Assembly (NCBI RefSeq): GCF_051014445.1
Contig: NC_135141.1
Location: 1,240,001 to 1,304,000 of the forward strand
Length of the DNA: 64,000 nt
Direction: 5' to 3'
From: Colletes latitarsis
Taxonomy: Eukaryota; Arthropoda; Insecta; Hymenoptera; Colletidae
Each line of letters starts with the position of its first letter. Position 1 is the stretch's first letter. Of this stretch, positions 13,622 to 28,100 are shown piece by piece. The notes under the pieces are model-generated. The model worked only from the letters and a program-made list of their open reading frames with translations, was not told the origin of the DNA and did no database searches. The position numbers and the translations under genes were made by a program.

Positions 13622-15371
13622 AATCATGAGCCAGATGCGGACATAAGCCAGACCTAACCCAGACCTAACCGGTTTTATCCTCTAAAATATTGATCGAAAC
13701 CAGGTTTAATCGACAGTTTCAATGTGGTACAACATTACTACGTGATTCAAACCCGAAAAAACCCAGGATGTAGCCAACAAGTATGCGAAGAAGGCAAAAT
13801 CATGAGCCAGATGCGGGCATAACCCAGACATAACCGGTTTTGTCCTCTAAAATATTGATCGAAATCAGGTTTAATTGACTGTTACCGTGTGGTGCCACAT
13901 TACTATCTGATTCAAACCCGAGAAGACCACGGATGTGGCCAGCAAGAATGCGAAGAAGGCAAAATCATGAGCCAGATGCGGGCATAAGCCAGACCTAACC
14001 GGTTTTATCCTCTAAAATATTGATCGAAACCAGGTTTTATTGACTGTTACTGTGTGGTACCATATTACTACGTGATTCAAATCCGAAAAAACCCAGGATC
14101 TGGCCAGCAAGTATGCAAAGAAGGCAAAATCATGAGCCAGATGCGGGCATAAGCCAGACCTAACCCAGACATAACCGGTGTAATCCTTTAAAATATTGAT
14201 CGAAACCAAGTTTAATGAATTGCTTCAGTGTGGTACCACATTACTACGTGACTCAAACCCGAAAAAACCCAGGATCTGGCCAACAAGTATGCGAAGAAGG
14301 CAAAATCATGAGCCAGATGCGGGCATAAGCCAGACCTAACCCAGACCTAACCGGTTTTATCCTCTAAAATATTGGTCGAAACCAGGTTTTATTGACTGTT
14401 ACTGTGTGGTACCACATTACTACGTGATTCAAATCCGAAAAAACCCAGGATCTGGCCAACAAGTATGCAAAGAAGGCAAAATCATGAGCCAGATGCGCGC
14501 ATAACCCAGACCTAACCCAGACCTAACCGGTTTTATCCTCTAAAATATTGATCGAAACCAGATTTAGTTGACTGTTTCGTTGTGGTACCGCATTACTACG
14601 TGATTCAAACAGGGTAAAACCCAGGTTCTGGCCAACAAGTATGCGATGAAGGCTGAATCATGATCGAGATGCGGGCATAACCCAGACCTAACCCAGACCT
14701 AACCGGTGTTATCCTCCAACATATTGATCGAAACCAGGTTTAGTTGACTGTTTCGTTGTGGTACTGCGTTACTACGCCATTCAAACAGGGTAAAACCCAG
14801 GTTCTGGCCAACAAGTATGCGATGAAGGCAGAATCATGAGCGAGACACGGGCTTAACCCAGACCTAACCCAGACCTAACCGGTTTTATACTCTAAAATAT
14901 TCATCGAAACCAGGTATTATTGACTGTTACTGTGTGGTACCACATTACTACGTGATTCAAATCCGAAAAAGCCCAGGATCTGGCCAACAAGTATGCAAAG
15001 AAGGCAAAATCATGAGCCAGATGCGGGCATAACCCAGACCTAATCCAGACCTAACCGGTGTCATCTTTTAAAATATTGATCGAAACCAAGTTTAGTGGAC
15101 TGTTTCAGTGTGGTACCACATTACTACGTAACTCAAACACGAAAAAACCCAGGATCTGGCCAACAAGTATGCGAAGAAGGCAAAATCATGAGCCAGATGC
15201 GCGCATAACCCAGACCTAACCCAGACCTAACCGGTGTTATCCTCCAAAATATAGATCGAAGACAAATTTAATGGACTGTTTCTGTGTGGTACCGCATTAC
15301 TACGTGATTCAAACCCGATGAAACCCAGGATCTGGCCAACAAGTATGCAAAGAAGGCAAAATCATGAGCCA

Positions 15372-18300
15372 GATGCGCGCATAACCCAGACCTAACCCAA
15401 ACCTAACCGGTGTTATCCTCTAAAATATTGATCGAAACCAAGTTTAATGGGCCGTTTCAGTGTGGTACTACATTACTACGTGACTGAGACCCGAATAAAC
15501 CCAGGATCTGGCCAACAAGTATGCGAAGAAGGCAAAATCATGAGCCAGATGCGTGCATAACCCAGACCTATCCCAGACCTAACCGGTTTTATCCTCTAAA
15601 ATATTGATCGAAACCAGCTATAATTGACTGCTACTGTGTGGCACCACTTTACTACGTGATTCAAATCCGAAAAAACCCAGGATCTGGCCAACAAGTATGC
15701 AAAGAAGGCAAAATCATGAGCCAGATGCGCGCATAACCCAGACCTAAACCAGACCTAACCGGTTTTATACTCTAAAATATTGATCGAAACCAAGTTTAAT
15801 GGGCCGTTTCAGTGTGGTACCACATTACTACGTGACTCAAACCCGAAGAAACCCAGGATCTGGTCAACAAGTATGCGAAGAAGGCAAAATCATGAGCCAG
15901 ATGCGTGCATAACCCAGACCTAACCGGTGTCATCCTCTAAAATATTGATCGTAACCAAGTTTAATGGACTGTTTCAGTGTGGTACCACATTACTACCTGA
16001 CCCAAACCCGAAAAAACCCAGGTTCCGGCCAACAAGTATGCGAAGAAGGCAAAATCATGAGCCAGATGCGGGCATAAGCCTGACCTAACCCAGACCTAAC
16101 CGGTTTTATCCTCTAAAATATTGATCGAAACCAGGTTTTATTGACTGTTACTGTGTGGTACCTCATTACTACGTGATTCAAATCCGAAAAAACCCAGGAT
16201 CTGGCCAACGAGTATGCAAAGAAGGCAAAATCATGAGCCAGATGCGGGCATAACCCAGACCTAACCCAGACCTAACCGGTTTTATCCTCTAAAATATTGA
16301 TCGAAACCAGGTTTAATCGACTGTTTCAATGTGGGACAACATTACTACGTGATTCAAACACGAAAAAACCCAGGATGTAGCCAACAAGTATGCGAAGAAG
16401 GCAAAATCATGAGCCAGATGCGGGCATAACCCAGACCTAACCCAGACCTAACCGGTTTTATCCTGTAAAATATTGATCGAAACCAGCTTTAATTGACTGT
16501 TTCAATGTGGTTCAACATTACTACGTGATTCAAATTCGAGAAAACCCGGGATCTGGCCAACAAGTATGCGAAGAAGTCAAAATCATGAGCCAGATGCGGG
16601 CATAACCCAGACCTAATCCAGACCTAACCGGTGTCATCCTTTAAAATATTGATCGAAACCAAGTTTAGTGGACTGTATCAGTGTGGTACCACATTACTAC
16701 GTAACTCAAACACGAAAAAACCCATGATCTGGCCAACAAGAATGCGAAGAAGGCAAAATCATGAGCCAGATGCGGGCATAACACAGACCTAACTCAGACC
16801 TAACCGGTTTTATCCTCTAAAATATTGATCGAAACCAGATTTAGTTGACTGTTTCGTTGTGGTACTGCGTTACTACGCCATTCAAACAGGTTAAAACCCA
16901 GGTTCTGGCCAACAAGTATGCGATGAAGGCAGAATCATGAGCGAGACGCGGGCATAACCCAGACCTAACCCAGACCTAACCGGAGTTATCGTCCAAAATA
17001 TTGATCGAAACCAAATTTAATGGATTGTTTCTGTGTGGTACCACATTACCACGTGATTCAAAACCGAAAAAACCCAGGATCAGGCCAACAAGTATGCAAA
17101 GAAGGCAAAATCATGAGCCAGATGCGCGCATAACCCAGACCTAAACCAGACCTAACCGGTGTCATCCTCTAAAATATTGATCGAAACCAAGTTTAATGGG
17201 CCGTTTCAGTGTGGTACCACATTACTACGTGACTGAGACCCGAATAAACCCAGGATCTGGCCAACAAGTATGCGAAGAAGGCAAAATCATGAGCCAGATG
17301 CGTGCATAACCCAGACCTAACCCAGACCTAACCGGTTTTATCCTGTAAAATATTGATCGAAACCAGCTTTAATTGACTGTTTCAATGTGGTACAACATTA
17401 CTACCTGATTCAAATTCGAGAAAACCCAGAATCTGGCCAACAAGTATGCGAAGAAGGCAAAATCATGAGCCAGATGCGGGCCTTAACCAGACGTAACCCA
17501 GACCTAACCGGTTTTATCCTCTAAAATATTGATCGAAACCAGTTTTTATTGACTGTTACTGTGTGGTACCACATTACTACGTGATTCAAATCCGAAAAAA
17601 CCCAGGTTCCGGCCAACAAGTATGCGAAGAAGGCAAAATCATGAGCCAGATGCGGGCATAAGCCAGACCTAACCCAGACCTAACCGGTTTTATCCTCTAA
17701 AATATTGATCGAAACCAGGTTTTATTGACTGTTACTGTGTGGTACCACATTACTACGTGATTCAAATCCGAAAAAACCCAGGATCTGGCCAACGAGTATG
17801 CAAAGAAGGCAAAATCATGAGCCAGATGCGGGCATAACCCAGACCTAACCCAGACCTAACCGGTTTTATACTCTAAAATATTGATCGAAACCAGGTTTAA
17901 TCGACTGTTTCAATGTGGGACAACATTACTACGTGATTCAAACACGAAAAAACCCAGGATGTAGCCAACAAGTATGCGAAGAAGGCAAAATCATGAGCCA
18001 GATGCGGGCATAACCCAGACCTAACCCAGACCTAACCGGTTTTATCCTGTAAAATATTGATCGAAACCAGCTTTAATTGACTGTTTCAATGTGGTTCAAC
18101 ATTACTACGTGATTCAAATTCGAGAAAACCCGGGATCTGGCCAACAAGTATGCGAAGAAGTCAAAATCATGAGCCAGATGCGGGCATAAGCCAGACCTAA
18201 CCCAGACCTAACCGGTTTTATCCTCTAAAATATTGATCGAAACCAGGTTTTAATGACTGTTACTGTGTGGTACCACATTACTACGTGATTCAAATCCGAA

Positions 18301-20078
18301 AAAACCCAGGATCTGGCCAACGAGTATGCAAAGATGGCAATATCATGAGCCAGATGCGGGCATAACCCAGACCTAACCCAGACCTAACCGGTTTTATACT
18401 CTAAAATATTGATCGAAACCAGGTTTAATCGACTGTTTCAATGTGGGACAACATTACTACGTGATTCAAACACGAAAAAACCCAGGATGTAGCCAACAAG
18501 TATGCGAAGAAGGCAAAATCATGAGCCAGATGCGGGCATAACCCAGACCTAACCCAGACCTAACCGGTTTTATCCTGTAAAATATTGATCGAAACCAGCT
18601 TTAATTGACTGTTTCAATGTGGTTCAACATTACTACGTGATTCAAATTCGAGAAAACCCGGGATCTGGCCAACAAGTATGCGAAGAAGTCAAAATCATGA
18701 GCCAGATGCGGGCATAACCCAGACCTAATCCAGACCTAACCGGTGTCATCCTTTAAAATATTGATCGAAACCAAGTTTAGTGGACTGTATCAGTGTGGTA
18801 CCACATTACTACGTAACTCAAACACGAAAAAACCCATGATCTGGCCAACAAGAATGCGAAGAAGGCAAAATCATGAGCCAGATGCGGGCATAACACAGAC
18901 CTAACTCAGACCTAACCGGTTTTATCCTCTAAAATATTGATCGAAACCAGATTTAGTTGACTGTTTCGTTGTGGTACCGCATTACTACGTGATTCAAACA
19001 GGGTAAAACCCAGGTTCTGGCCAACAAGTATGCGATGAAGGCTGAATCATGATCGAGATGCGGGCATAACCCAGACCTAACCCAAACCTAATCGGTGTTA
19101 TCCTCCAAAATATTGATCGAAACCAGGTTTAGTTGACTGTTTCGTTGTGGTACTGCGTTACTACGCCATTCAAACAGGTTAAAACCCAGGTTCTGGCCAA
19201 CAAGTATGCGATGAAGGCAGAATCATGAGCGAGACGCGGGCATAACCCAGACCTAACCCAGACCTAACCGGAGTTATCGTCCAAAATATTGATCGAAACC
19301 AAATTTAATGGATTGTTTCTGTGTGGTACCACATTACTACGTGATTCAAAACCGAAAAAATCCAGGATCAGGCCAACAAGTATGCAAAGAAGGCAAAATC
19401 ATGAGCCAGATGCGCGCATAACCCAGACCTAAACCAGACCTAACCGGTGTCATCCTCTAAAATATTGATCGAAACCAAGTTTAATGGGCCGTTTCAGTGT
19501 GGTACCACATTACTACGTGATTCAAATCCGAAAAAACCCAGGTTCCGGCCAACAAGTATGCGAAGAAGGCAAAATCATGAGCCAGATGCGGGCATAAGCC
19601 AGACCTAACCCAGACCTAACCGGTTTTATCCTCTAAAATATTGATCGAAACCAGGTTTTATTGACTGTTACTGTGTGGTACCACATTACTACGTGATTCA
19701 AATCCGAAAAAACCCAGGATCTGGCCAACGAGTATGCAAAGAAGGCAAAATCATGAGCCAGATGCGGGCATAACCCAGACCTAACCCAGACCTAACCGGT
19801 TTTATACTCTAAAATATTGATCGAAACCAGGTTTAATCGACTGTTTCAATGTGGGACAACATTACTACGTGATTCAAACACGAAAAAACCCAGGATGTAG
19901 CCAACAAGTATGCGAAGAAGGCAAAATCATGAGCCAGATGCGGGCATAACCCAGACCTAACCCAGACCTAACCGGTTTTATCCTGTAAAATATTGATCGA
20001 AACCAGCTTTAATTGACTGTTTCAATGTGGTTCAACATTACTACGTGATTCAAATTCGAGAAAACCCGGGATCTGGCC
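15372..20078. repeat. Large higher-order repeat, copy 1 (4.7 kb)
   Basis: This segment recurs at 20,816-25,170. Marker words agree, for example GCGTGCATAACC with CCTATCCCAG (15,551 and 20,995), the TATAATTGACTG monomer with CACTTTACTACG, and GTACTACATTACTACG. The shift is 5,444 bp in the first part and 5,092 bp in the last part, because copy 2 lacks two monomers (352 bp) present here at about 17,660-18,012. Copy identity looks very high, with only scattered differences. Confidence 0.78.
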
Positions 20079-20815
20079 AACAAGTATGCGAAGAAGTCAA
20101 AATCATGAGCCAGATGCGGGCATAACCCAGACCTAATCCAGACCTAACCGGTGTCATCCTTTAAAATATTGATCGAAACCAAGTTTAGTGGACTGTATCA
20201 GTGTGGTACCACATTACTACGTAACTCAAACACGAAAAAACCCATGATCTGGCCAACAAGAATGCGAAGAAGGCAAAATCATGAGCCAGATGCGGGCATA
20301 ACCCAGACCTAACCCAGACCTAACCGGTTTTATCCTCTAAAATATTGATCGAAACCAGATTTAGTTGACTGTTTCGTTGAGGTACCGCATTACTACGTGA
20401 TTCAAACAGGGTAAAACCCAGGTTCTGGCCAACAAGTATGCGATGAAGGCTGAATCATGATCGAGATGCGGGCATAACCCAGACCTAACCCAGACCTAAC
20501 CGGTGTTATCCTCCAACATATTGATCGAAACCAGGTTTAGTTGACTGTTTCGTTGTGGTACTGCGTTACTACGCCATTCAAACAGGGTAAAACCCAGGTT
20601 CTGGCCAACAAGTATGCGATGAAGGCAGAATCATGAGCGAGACGCGGGCTTAACCCAGACCTAACCCAGACCTAACCGGTTTTATACTCTAAAATATTGA
20701 TCGAAACCAGGTTTAATCGACTGTTTCAATGTGGGACAACATTACTACGTGATTCAAACACGAAAAAACCCAGGATGTAGCCAACAAGTATGCGAAGAAG
20801 GCAGATCATGAGCCA

Positions 20816-23800
20816 GATGCGCGCATAACCCAGACCTAACCCAAACCTAACCGGTGTTATCCTCTAAAATATTGATCGAAACCAAGTTTAATGGGCCGTT
20901 TCAGTGTGGTACTACATTACTACGTGACTGAGACCCGAATAAACCCAGGATCTGGCCAACAAGTATGCGAAGAAGGCAAAATTATGAGCCAGATGCGTGC
21001 ATAACCCAGACCTATCCCAGACCTAACCGGTTTTATCCTCTAAAATATTGATCGAAACCAGCTATAATTGACTGCTACTGTGTGGCACCACTTTACTACG
21101 TGATTCAAATCCGAAAAAACCCAGGATCTGGCCAACAAGTATGCAAAGAAGGCAAAATCATGAGCCAGATGCGCGCATAACCCAGACCTAAACCAGACCT
21201 AACCGGTGTCATCCTCTAAAATATTGATCGAAACCAAGTTTAATGGGCCGTTTCAGTGTGGTACCACATTACTACGTGACTCAAACCCGAAGAAACCCAG
21301 GATCTGGTCAACAAGTATGCGAAGAAGGCAAAATCATGAGCCAGATGCGTGCATAACCCAGACCTAACCGGTGTCATCCTCTAAAATATTGATCGTAACC
21401 AAGTTTAATGGACTGTTTCAGTGTGGTACCACATTACTACCTGACCCAAACCCGAAAAAACCCAGGTTCCGGCCAACAAGTATGCGAAGAAGGCAAAATC
21501 ATGAGCCAGATGCGGGCATAAGCCAGACCTAACCCAGACCTAACCGGTTTTATCCTCTAAAATATTGATCGAAACCAGGTTTTATTGACTGTTACTGTGT
21601 GGTACCTCATTACTACGTGATTCAAATCCGAAAAAACCCAGGATCTGGCCAACGAGTATGCAAAGAAGGCAAAATCATGAGCCAGATGCGGGCATAACCC
21701 AGACCTAACCCAGACCTAACCGGTTTTATCCTCTAAAATATTGATCGAAACCAGGTTTAATCGACTGTTTCAATGTGGGACAACATTACTACGTGATTCA
21801 AACACGAAAAAACCCAGGATGTAGCCAACAAGTATGCGAAGAAGGCAAAATCATGAGCCAGATGCGGGCATAACCCAGACCTAACCCAGACCTAACCGGT
21901 TTTATCCTGTAAAATATTGATCGAAACCAGCTTTAATTGACTGTTTCAATGTGGTTCAACATTACTACGTGATTCAAATTCGAGAAAACCCGGGATCTGG
22001 CCAACAAGTATGCGAAGAAGTCAAAATCATGAGCCAGATGCGGGCATAACCCAGACCTAATCCAGACCTAACCGGTGTCATCCTTTAAAATATTGATCGA
22101 AACCAAGTTTAGTGGACTGTATCAGTGTGGTACCACATTACTACGTAACTCAAACACGAAAAAACCCATGATCTGGCCAACAAGAATGCGAAGAAGGCAA
22201 AATCATGAGCCAGATGCGGGCATAACACAGACCTAACTCAGACCTAACCGGTTTTATCCTCTAAAATATTGATCGAAACCAGATTTAGTTGACTGTTTCG
22301 TTGTGGTACTGCGTTACTACGCCATTCAAACAGGTTAAAACCCAGGTTCTGGCCAACAAGTATGCGATGAAGGCAGAATCATGAGCGAGACGCGGGCATA
22401 ACCCAGACCTAACCCAGACCTAACCGGAGTTATCGTCCAAAATATTGATCGAAACCAAATTTAATGGATTGTTTCTGTGTGGTACCACATTACCACGTGA
22501 TTCAAAACCGAAAAAACCCAGGATCAGGCCAACAAGTATGCAAAGAAGGCAAAATCATGAGCCAGATGCGCGCATAACCCAGACCTAAACCAGACCTAAC
22601 CGGTGTCATCCTCTAAAATATTGATCGAAACCAAGCTTAATGGGCCGTTTCAGTGTGGTACCACATTACTACGTGACTGAGACCCGAATAAACCCAGGAT
22701 CTGGCCAACAAGTATGCGAAGAAGGCAAAATCATGAGCCAGATGCGTGCATAACCCAGACCTAACCCAGACCTAACCGGTTTTATCCTGTAAAATATTGA
22801 TCGAAACCAGCTTTAATTGACTGTTTCAATGTGGTACAACATTACTACCTGATTCAAATTCGAGAAAACCCAGAATCTGGCCAACAAGTATGCGAAGAAG
22901 GCAAAATCATGAGCCAGATGCGGGCCTTAACCAGACGTAACCCAGACCTAACCGGTTTTATCCTCTAAAATATTGATCGAAACCAGTTTTTATTGACTGT
23001 TACTGTGTGGTACCACATTACTACGTGATTCAAATCCGAAAAAACCCAGGTTCCGGCCAACAAGTATGCGAAGAAGGCAAAATCATGAGCCAGATGCGGG
23101 CATAACCCAGACCTAACCCAGACCTAACCGGTTTTATCCTGTAAAATATTGATCGAAACCAGCTTTAATTGACTGTTTCAATGTGGTTCAACATTACTAC
23201 GTGATTCAAATTCGAGAAAACCCGGGATCTGGCCAACAAGTATGCGAAGAAGTCAAAATCATGAGCCAGATGCGGGCATAAGCCAGACCTAACCCAGACC
23301 TAACCGGTTTTATCCTCTAAAATATTGATCGAAACCAGGTTTTAATGACTGTTACTGTGTGGTACCACATTACTACGTGATTCAAATCCGAAAAAACCCA
23401 GGATCTGGCCAACGAGTATGCAAAGAAGGCAATATCATGAGCCAGATGCGGGCATAACCCAGACCTAACCCAGACCTAACCGGTTTTATACTCTAAAATA
23501 TTGATCGAAACCAGGTTTAATCGACTGTTTCAATGTGGGACAACATTACTACGTGATTCAAACACGAAAAAACCCAGGATGTAGCCAACAAGTATGCGAA
23601 GAAGGCAAAATCATGAGCCAGATGCGGGCATAACCCAGACCTAACCCAGACCTAACCGGTTTTATCCTGTAAAATATTGATCGAAACCAGCTTTAATTGA
23701 CTGTTTCAATGTGGTTCAACATTACTACGTGATTCAAATTCGAGAAAACCCGGGATCTGGCCAACAAGTATGCGAAGAAGTCAAAATCATGAGCCAGATG

Positions 23801-25170
23801 CGGGCATAACCCAGACCTAATCCAGACCTAACCGGTGTCATCCTTTAAAATATTGATCGAAACCAAGTTTAGTGGACTGTATCAGTGTGGTACCACATTA
23901 CTACGTAACTCAAACACGAAAAAACCCATGATCTGGCCAACAAGAATGCGAAGAAGGCAAAATCATGAGCCAGATGCGGGCATAACACAGACCTAACTCA
24001 GACCTAACCGGTTTTATCCTCTAAAATATTGATCGAAACCAGATTTAGTTGACTGTTTCGTTGTGGTACCGCATTACTACGTGATTCAAACAGGGTAAAA
24101 CCCAGGTTCTGGCCAACAAGTATGCGATGAAGGCTGAATCATGATCGAGATGCGGGCATAACCCAGACCTAACCCAAACCTAATCGGTGTTATCCTCCAA
24201 AATATTGATCGAAACCAGGTTTAGTTGACTGTTTCGTTGTGGTACTGCGTTACTACGCCATTCAAACAGGTTAAAACCCAGGTTCTGGCCAACAAGTATG
24301 CGATGAAGGCAGAATCATGAGCGAGACGCGGGCATAACCCAGACCTAACCCAGACCTAACCGGAGTTATCGTCCAAAATATTGATCGAAACCAAATTTAA
24401 TGGATTGTTTCTGTGTGGTACCACATTACTGCGTGATTCAAAACCGAAAAAATCCAGGATCAGGCCAACAAGTATGCAAAGAAGGCAAAATCATGAGCCA
24501 GATGCGCGCATAACCCAGACCTAAACCAGACCTAACCGGTGTCATCCTCTAAAATATTGATCGAAACCAAGTTTAATGGGCCGTTTCAGTGTGGTACCAC
24601 ATTACTACGTGATTCAAATCCGAAAAAACCCAGGTTCCGGCCAACAAGTATGCGAAGAAGGCAAAATCATGAGCCAGATGCGGGCATAAGCCAGACCTAA
24701 CCCAGACCTAACCGGTTTTATCCTCTAAAATATTGATCGAAACCAGGTTTTATTGACTGTTACTGTGTGGTACCACATTACTACGTGATTCAAATCCGAA
24801 AAAACCCAGGATCTGGCCAACGAGTATGCAAAGAAGGCAAAATCATGAGCCAGATGCGGGCATAACCCAGACCTAACCCAGACCTAACCGGTTTTATACT
24901 CTAAAATATTGATCGAAACCAGGTTTAATCGACTGTTTCAATGTGGGACAACATTACTACGTGATTCAAACACGAAAAAACCCAGGATGTAGCCAACAAG
25001 TATGCGAAGAAGGCAAAATCATGAGCCAGATGCGGGCATAACCCAGACCTAACCCAGACCTAACCGGTTTTATCCTGTAAAATATTGATCGAAACCAGCT
25101 TTAATTGACTGTTTCAATGTGGTTCAACATTACTACGTGATTCAAATTCGAGAAAACCCGGGATCTGGCC
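20816..25170. repeat. Large higher-order repeat, copy 2 (4.36 kb)
   Basis: Partner of 15,372-20,078. It lacks the CGAGTATG and GATGTAGCC monomers between about 23,090 and 23,100, a clean two-monomer deletion relative to copy 1, as expected from unequal crossing-over. Just before the copy, at 20,800-20,812, a monomer reads GCAGATCATG instead of GCAAAATCATG, a one-base loss that explains why the 5,444-bp shift is one short of a multiple of 11. Part of the block continues a third time from about 25,970 (TATAATTGACTG monomer again) to beyond 27,000. Confidence 0.78.
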
Positions 25171-28100
25171 AACAAGTATGCAAAGAAGGCAAAATCATGA
25201 GCCAGATGCGCGCATAACCCAGACCTAAACCAGACCTAACCGGTGTCATCCTCTAAAATATTGATCGAAACCAAGTTTAATGGGCCGTTTCAGTGTGGTA
25301 CCACATTACTACGTGACTGAGACCCGAATAAACCCAGGATCTGGCCAACAAGTATGCGAAGAAGGCAAAATCATGAGCCAGATGCGTGCATAACCCAGAC
25401 CTAACCCAGACCTAACCGGTTTTATCCTCTAAAATATTGGTCGAAACCAGGTTTTATTGACTGTTACTGTGTGGTACCACATTACTACGTGATTCAAATC
25501 CGAAAAAACCCAGGATCTGGCCAACAAGTATGCAAAGAAGGCAAAATCATGAGCCAGATGCGCGCATAACCCAGACCTAACCCAGACCTAACCGGTTTTA
25601 TCCTCTAAAATATTGATCGAAACCAGATTTAGTTGACTGTTTCGTTGAGGTACCGCATTACTACGTGATTCAAACAGGGTAAAACCCAGGTTCTGGCCAA
25701 CAAGTATGCGATGAAGGCTGAATCATGATCGAGATGCGGGCATAACCCAGACCTAACCCAGACCTAACCGGTGTTATCCTCCAACATATTGATCGAAACC
25801 AGGTTTAGTTGACTGTTTCGTTGTGGTACTGCGTTACTACGCCATTCAAACAGGGTAAAACCCAGGTTCTGGCCAACAAGTATGCGATGAAGGCAGAATC
25901 ATGAGCGAGACGCGGGCTTAACCCAGACCTAACCCAGACCTAACCGGTTTTATCCTCTAAAATATTGATCGAAACCAGCTATAATTGACTGCTACTGTGT
26001 GGCACCACTTTACTACGTGATTCAAATCCGAAAAAACCCAGGATCTGGCCAACAAGTATGCAAAGAAGGCAAAATCATGAGCCAGATGCGCGCATAACCC
26101 AGACCTAAACCAGACCTAACCGGTGTCATCCTCTAAAATATTGATCGAAACCAAGTTTAATGGGCCGTTTCAGTGTGGTACCACATTACTACGTGACTGA
26201 GACCCGAATAAACCCAGGATCTGGCCAACAAGTATGCGAAGAAGGCAAAATCATGAGCCAGATGCGTGCATAACCCAGACCTAACCCAGACCTAACCGGT
26301 TTTATCCTGTAATATATTGATCGAAACCAGCTTTAATTGACTGTTTCAATGTGGTACAACATTACTACCTGATTCAAATTCGAGAAAACCCAGAATCTGG
26401 CCAACAAGTATGCGAAGAAGGCAAAATCATGAGCCAGATGCGGGCCTTAACCAGACGTAACCCAGACCTAACCGGTTTTATCCTCTAAAATATTGATCGA
26501 AACCAGTTTTTATTGACTGTTACTGTGTGGTACCACATTACTACGTGATTCAAATCCGAAAAAACCCAGGTTCCGGCCAACAAGTATGCGAAGAAGGCAA
26601 AATCATGAGCCAGATGCGGGCATAAGCCAGACCTAACCCAGACCTAACCGGTTTTATCCTCTAAAATATTGATCGAAACCAGGTTTTATTGACTGTTACT
26701 GTGTGGTACCACATTACTACGTGATTCAAATCCGAAAAAACCCAGGATCTGGCCAACGAGTATGCAAAGAAGGCAAAATCATGAGCCAGATGCGGGCATA
26801 ACCCAGACCTAACCCAGACCTAACCGGTTTTATACTCTAAAATATTGATCGAAACCAGGTTTAATCGACTGTTTCAATGTGGGACAACATTACTACGTGA
26901 TTCAAACACGAAAAAACCCAGGATGTAGCCAACAAGTATGCGAAGAAGGCAAAATCATGAGCCAGATGCGGGCATAACCCAGACCTAACCCAGACCTAAC
27001 CGGTTTTATCCTGTAAAATATTGATCGAAACCAGCTTTAATTGACTGTTTCAATGTGGTTCAACATTACTACGTGATTCAAATTCGAGAAAACCCGGGAT
27101 CTGGCCAACAAGTATGCGAAGAAGTCAAAATCATGAGCCAGATGCGGGCATAACCCAGACCTAATCCAGACCTAACCGGTGTCATCCTTTAAAATATTGA
27201 TCGAAACCAAGTTTAGTGGACTGTATCAGTGTGGTACCACATTACTACGTAACTCAAACACGAAAAAACCCATGATCTGGCCAACAAGAATGCGAAGAAG
27301 GCAAAATCATGAGCCAGATGCGGGCATAACACAGACCTAACTCAGACCTAACCGGTTTTATCCTCTAAAATATTGATCGAAACCAGATTTAGTTGACTGT
27401 TTCGTTGTGGTACCGCATTACTACGTGATTCAAACAGGGTAAAACCCAGGTTCTGGCCAACAAGTATGCGATGAAGGCTGAATCATGATCGAGATGCGGG
27501 CATAACCCAGACCTAACCCAAACCTAACCGGTGTTATCCTCCAAAATATTGATCGAAACCAGGTTTAGTTGACTGTTTCGTTGTGGTACTGCGTTACTAC
27601 GCCATTCAAACAGGTTAAAACCCAGGTTCTGGCCAACAAGTATGCGATGAAGGCAGAATCATGAGCGAGACGCGGGCATAACCCAGACCTAACCCAGACC
27701 TAACCGGAGTTATCGTCCAAAATATTGATCGAAACCAAATTTAATGGATTGTTTCTGTGTGGTACCACATTACTACGTGATTCAAAACCGAAAAAACCCA
27801 GGATCAGGCCAACAAGTATGCGAAGAAGGCAAAATCATGTGCCAGATGCAGGCATAACCCAGACCTAACGCAGACCTAACCGGTTTTATCCTCTAAAATA
27901 TTGATCGAAACCAGGTTTAGTTGACTGTTTCGTTGTGGTACTGCGTTACTACGCCATTCAAACAGGTTAAAACCCAGGTTCTGGCCAACAAGTATGCGAT
28001 GAAGGCAGAATCATGAGCGAGACGCGGGCATAACCCAGACCTAACGCAGACCTAACCGGTTTTATCCTCTAAAATATTGATCGAAACCAGCTTTAATTGA

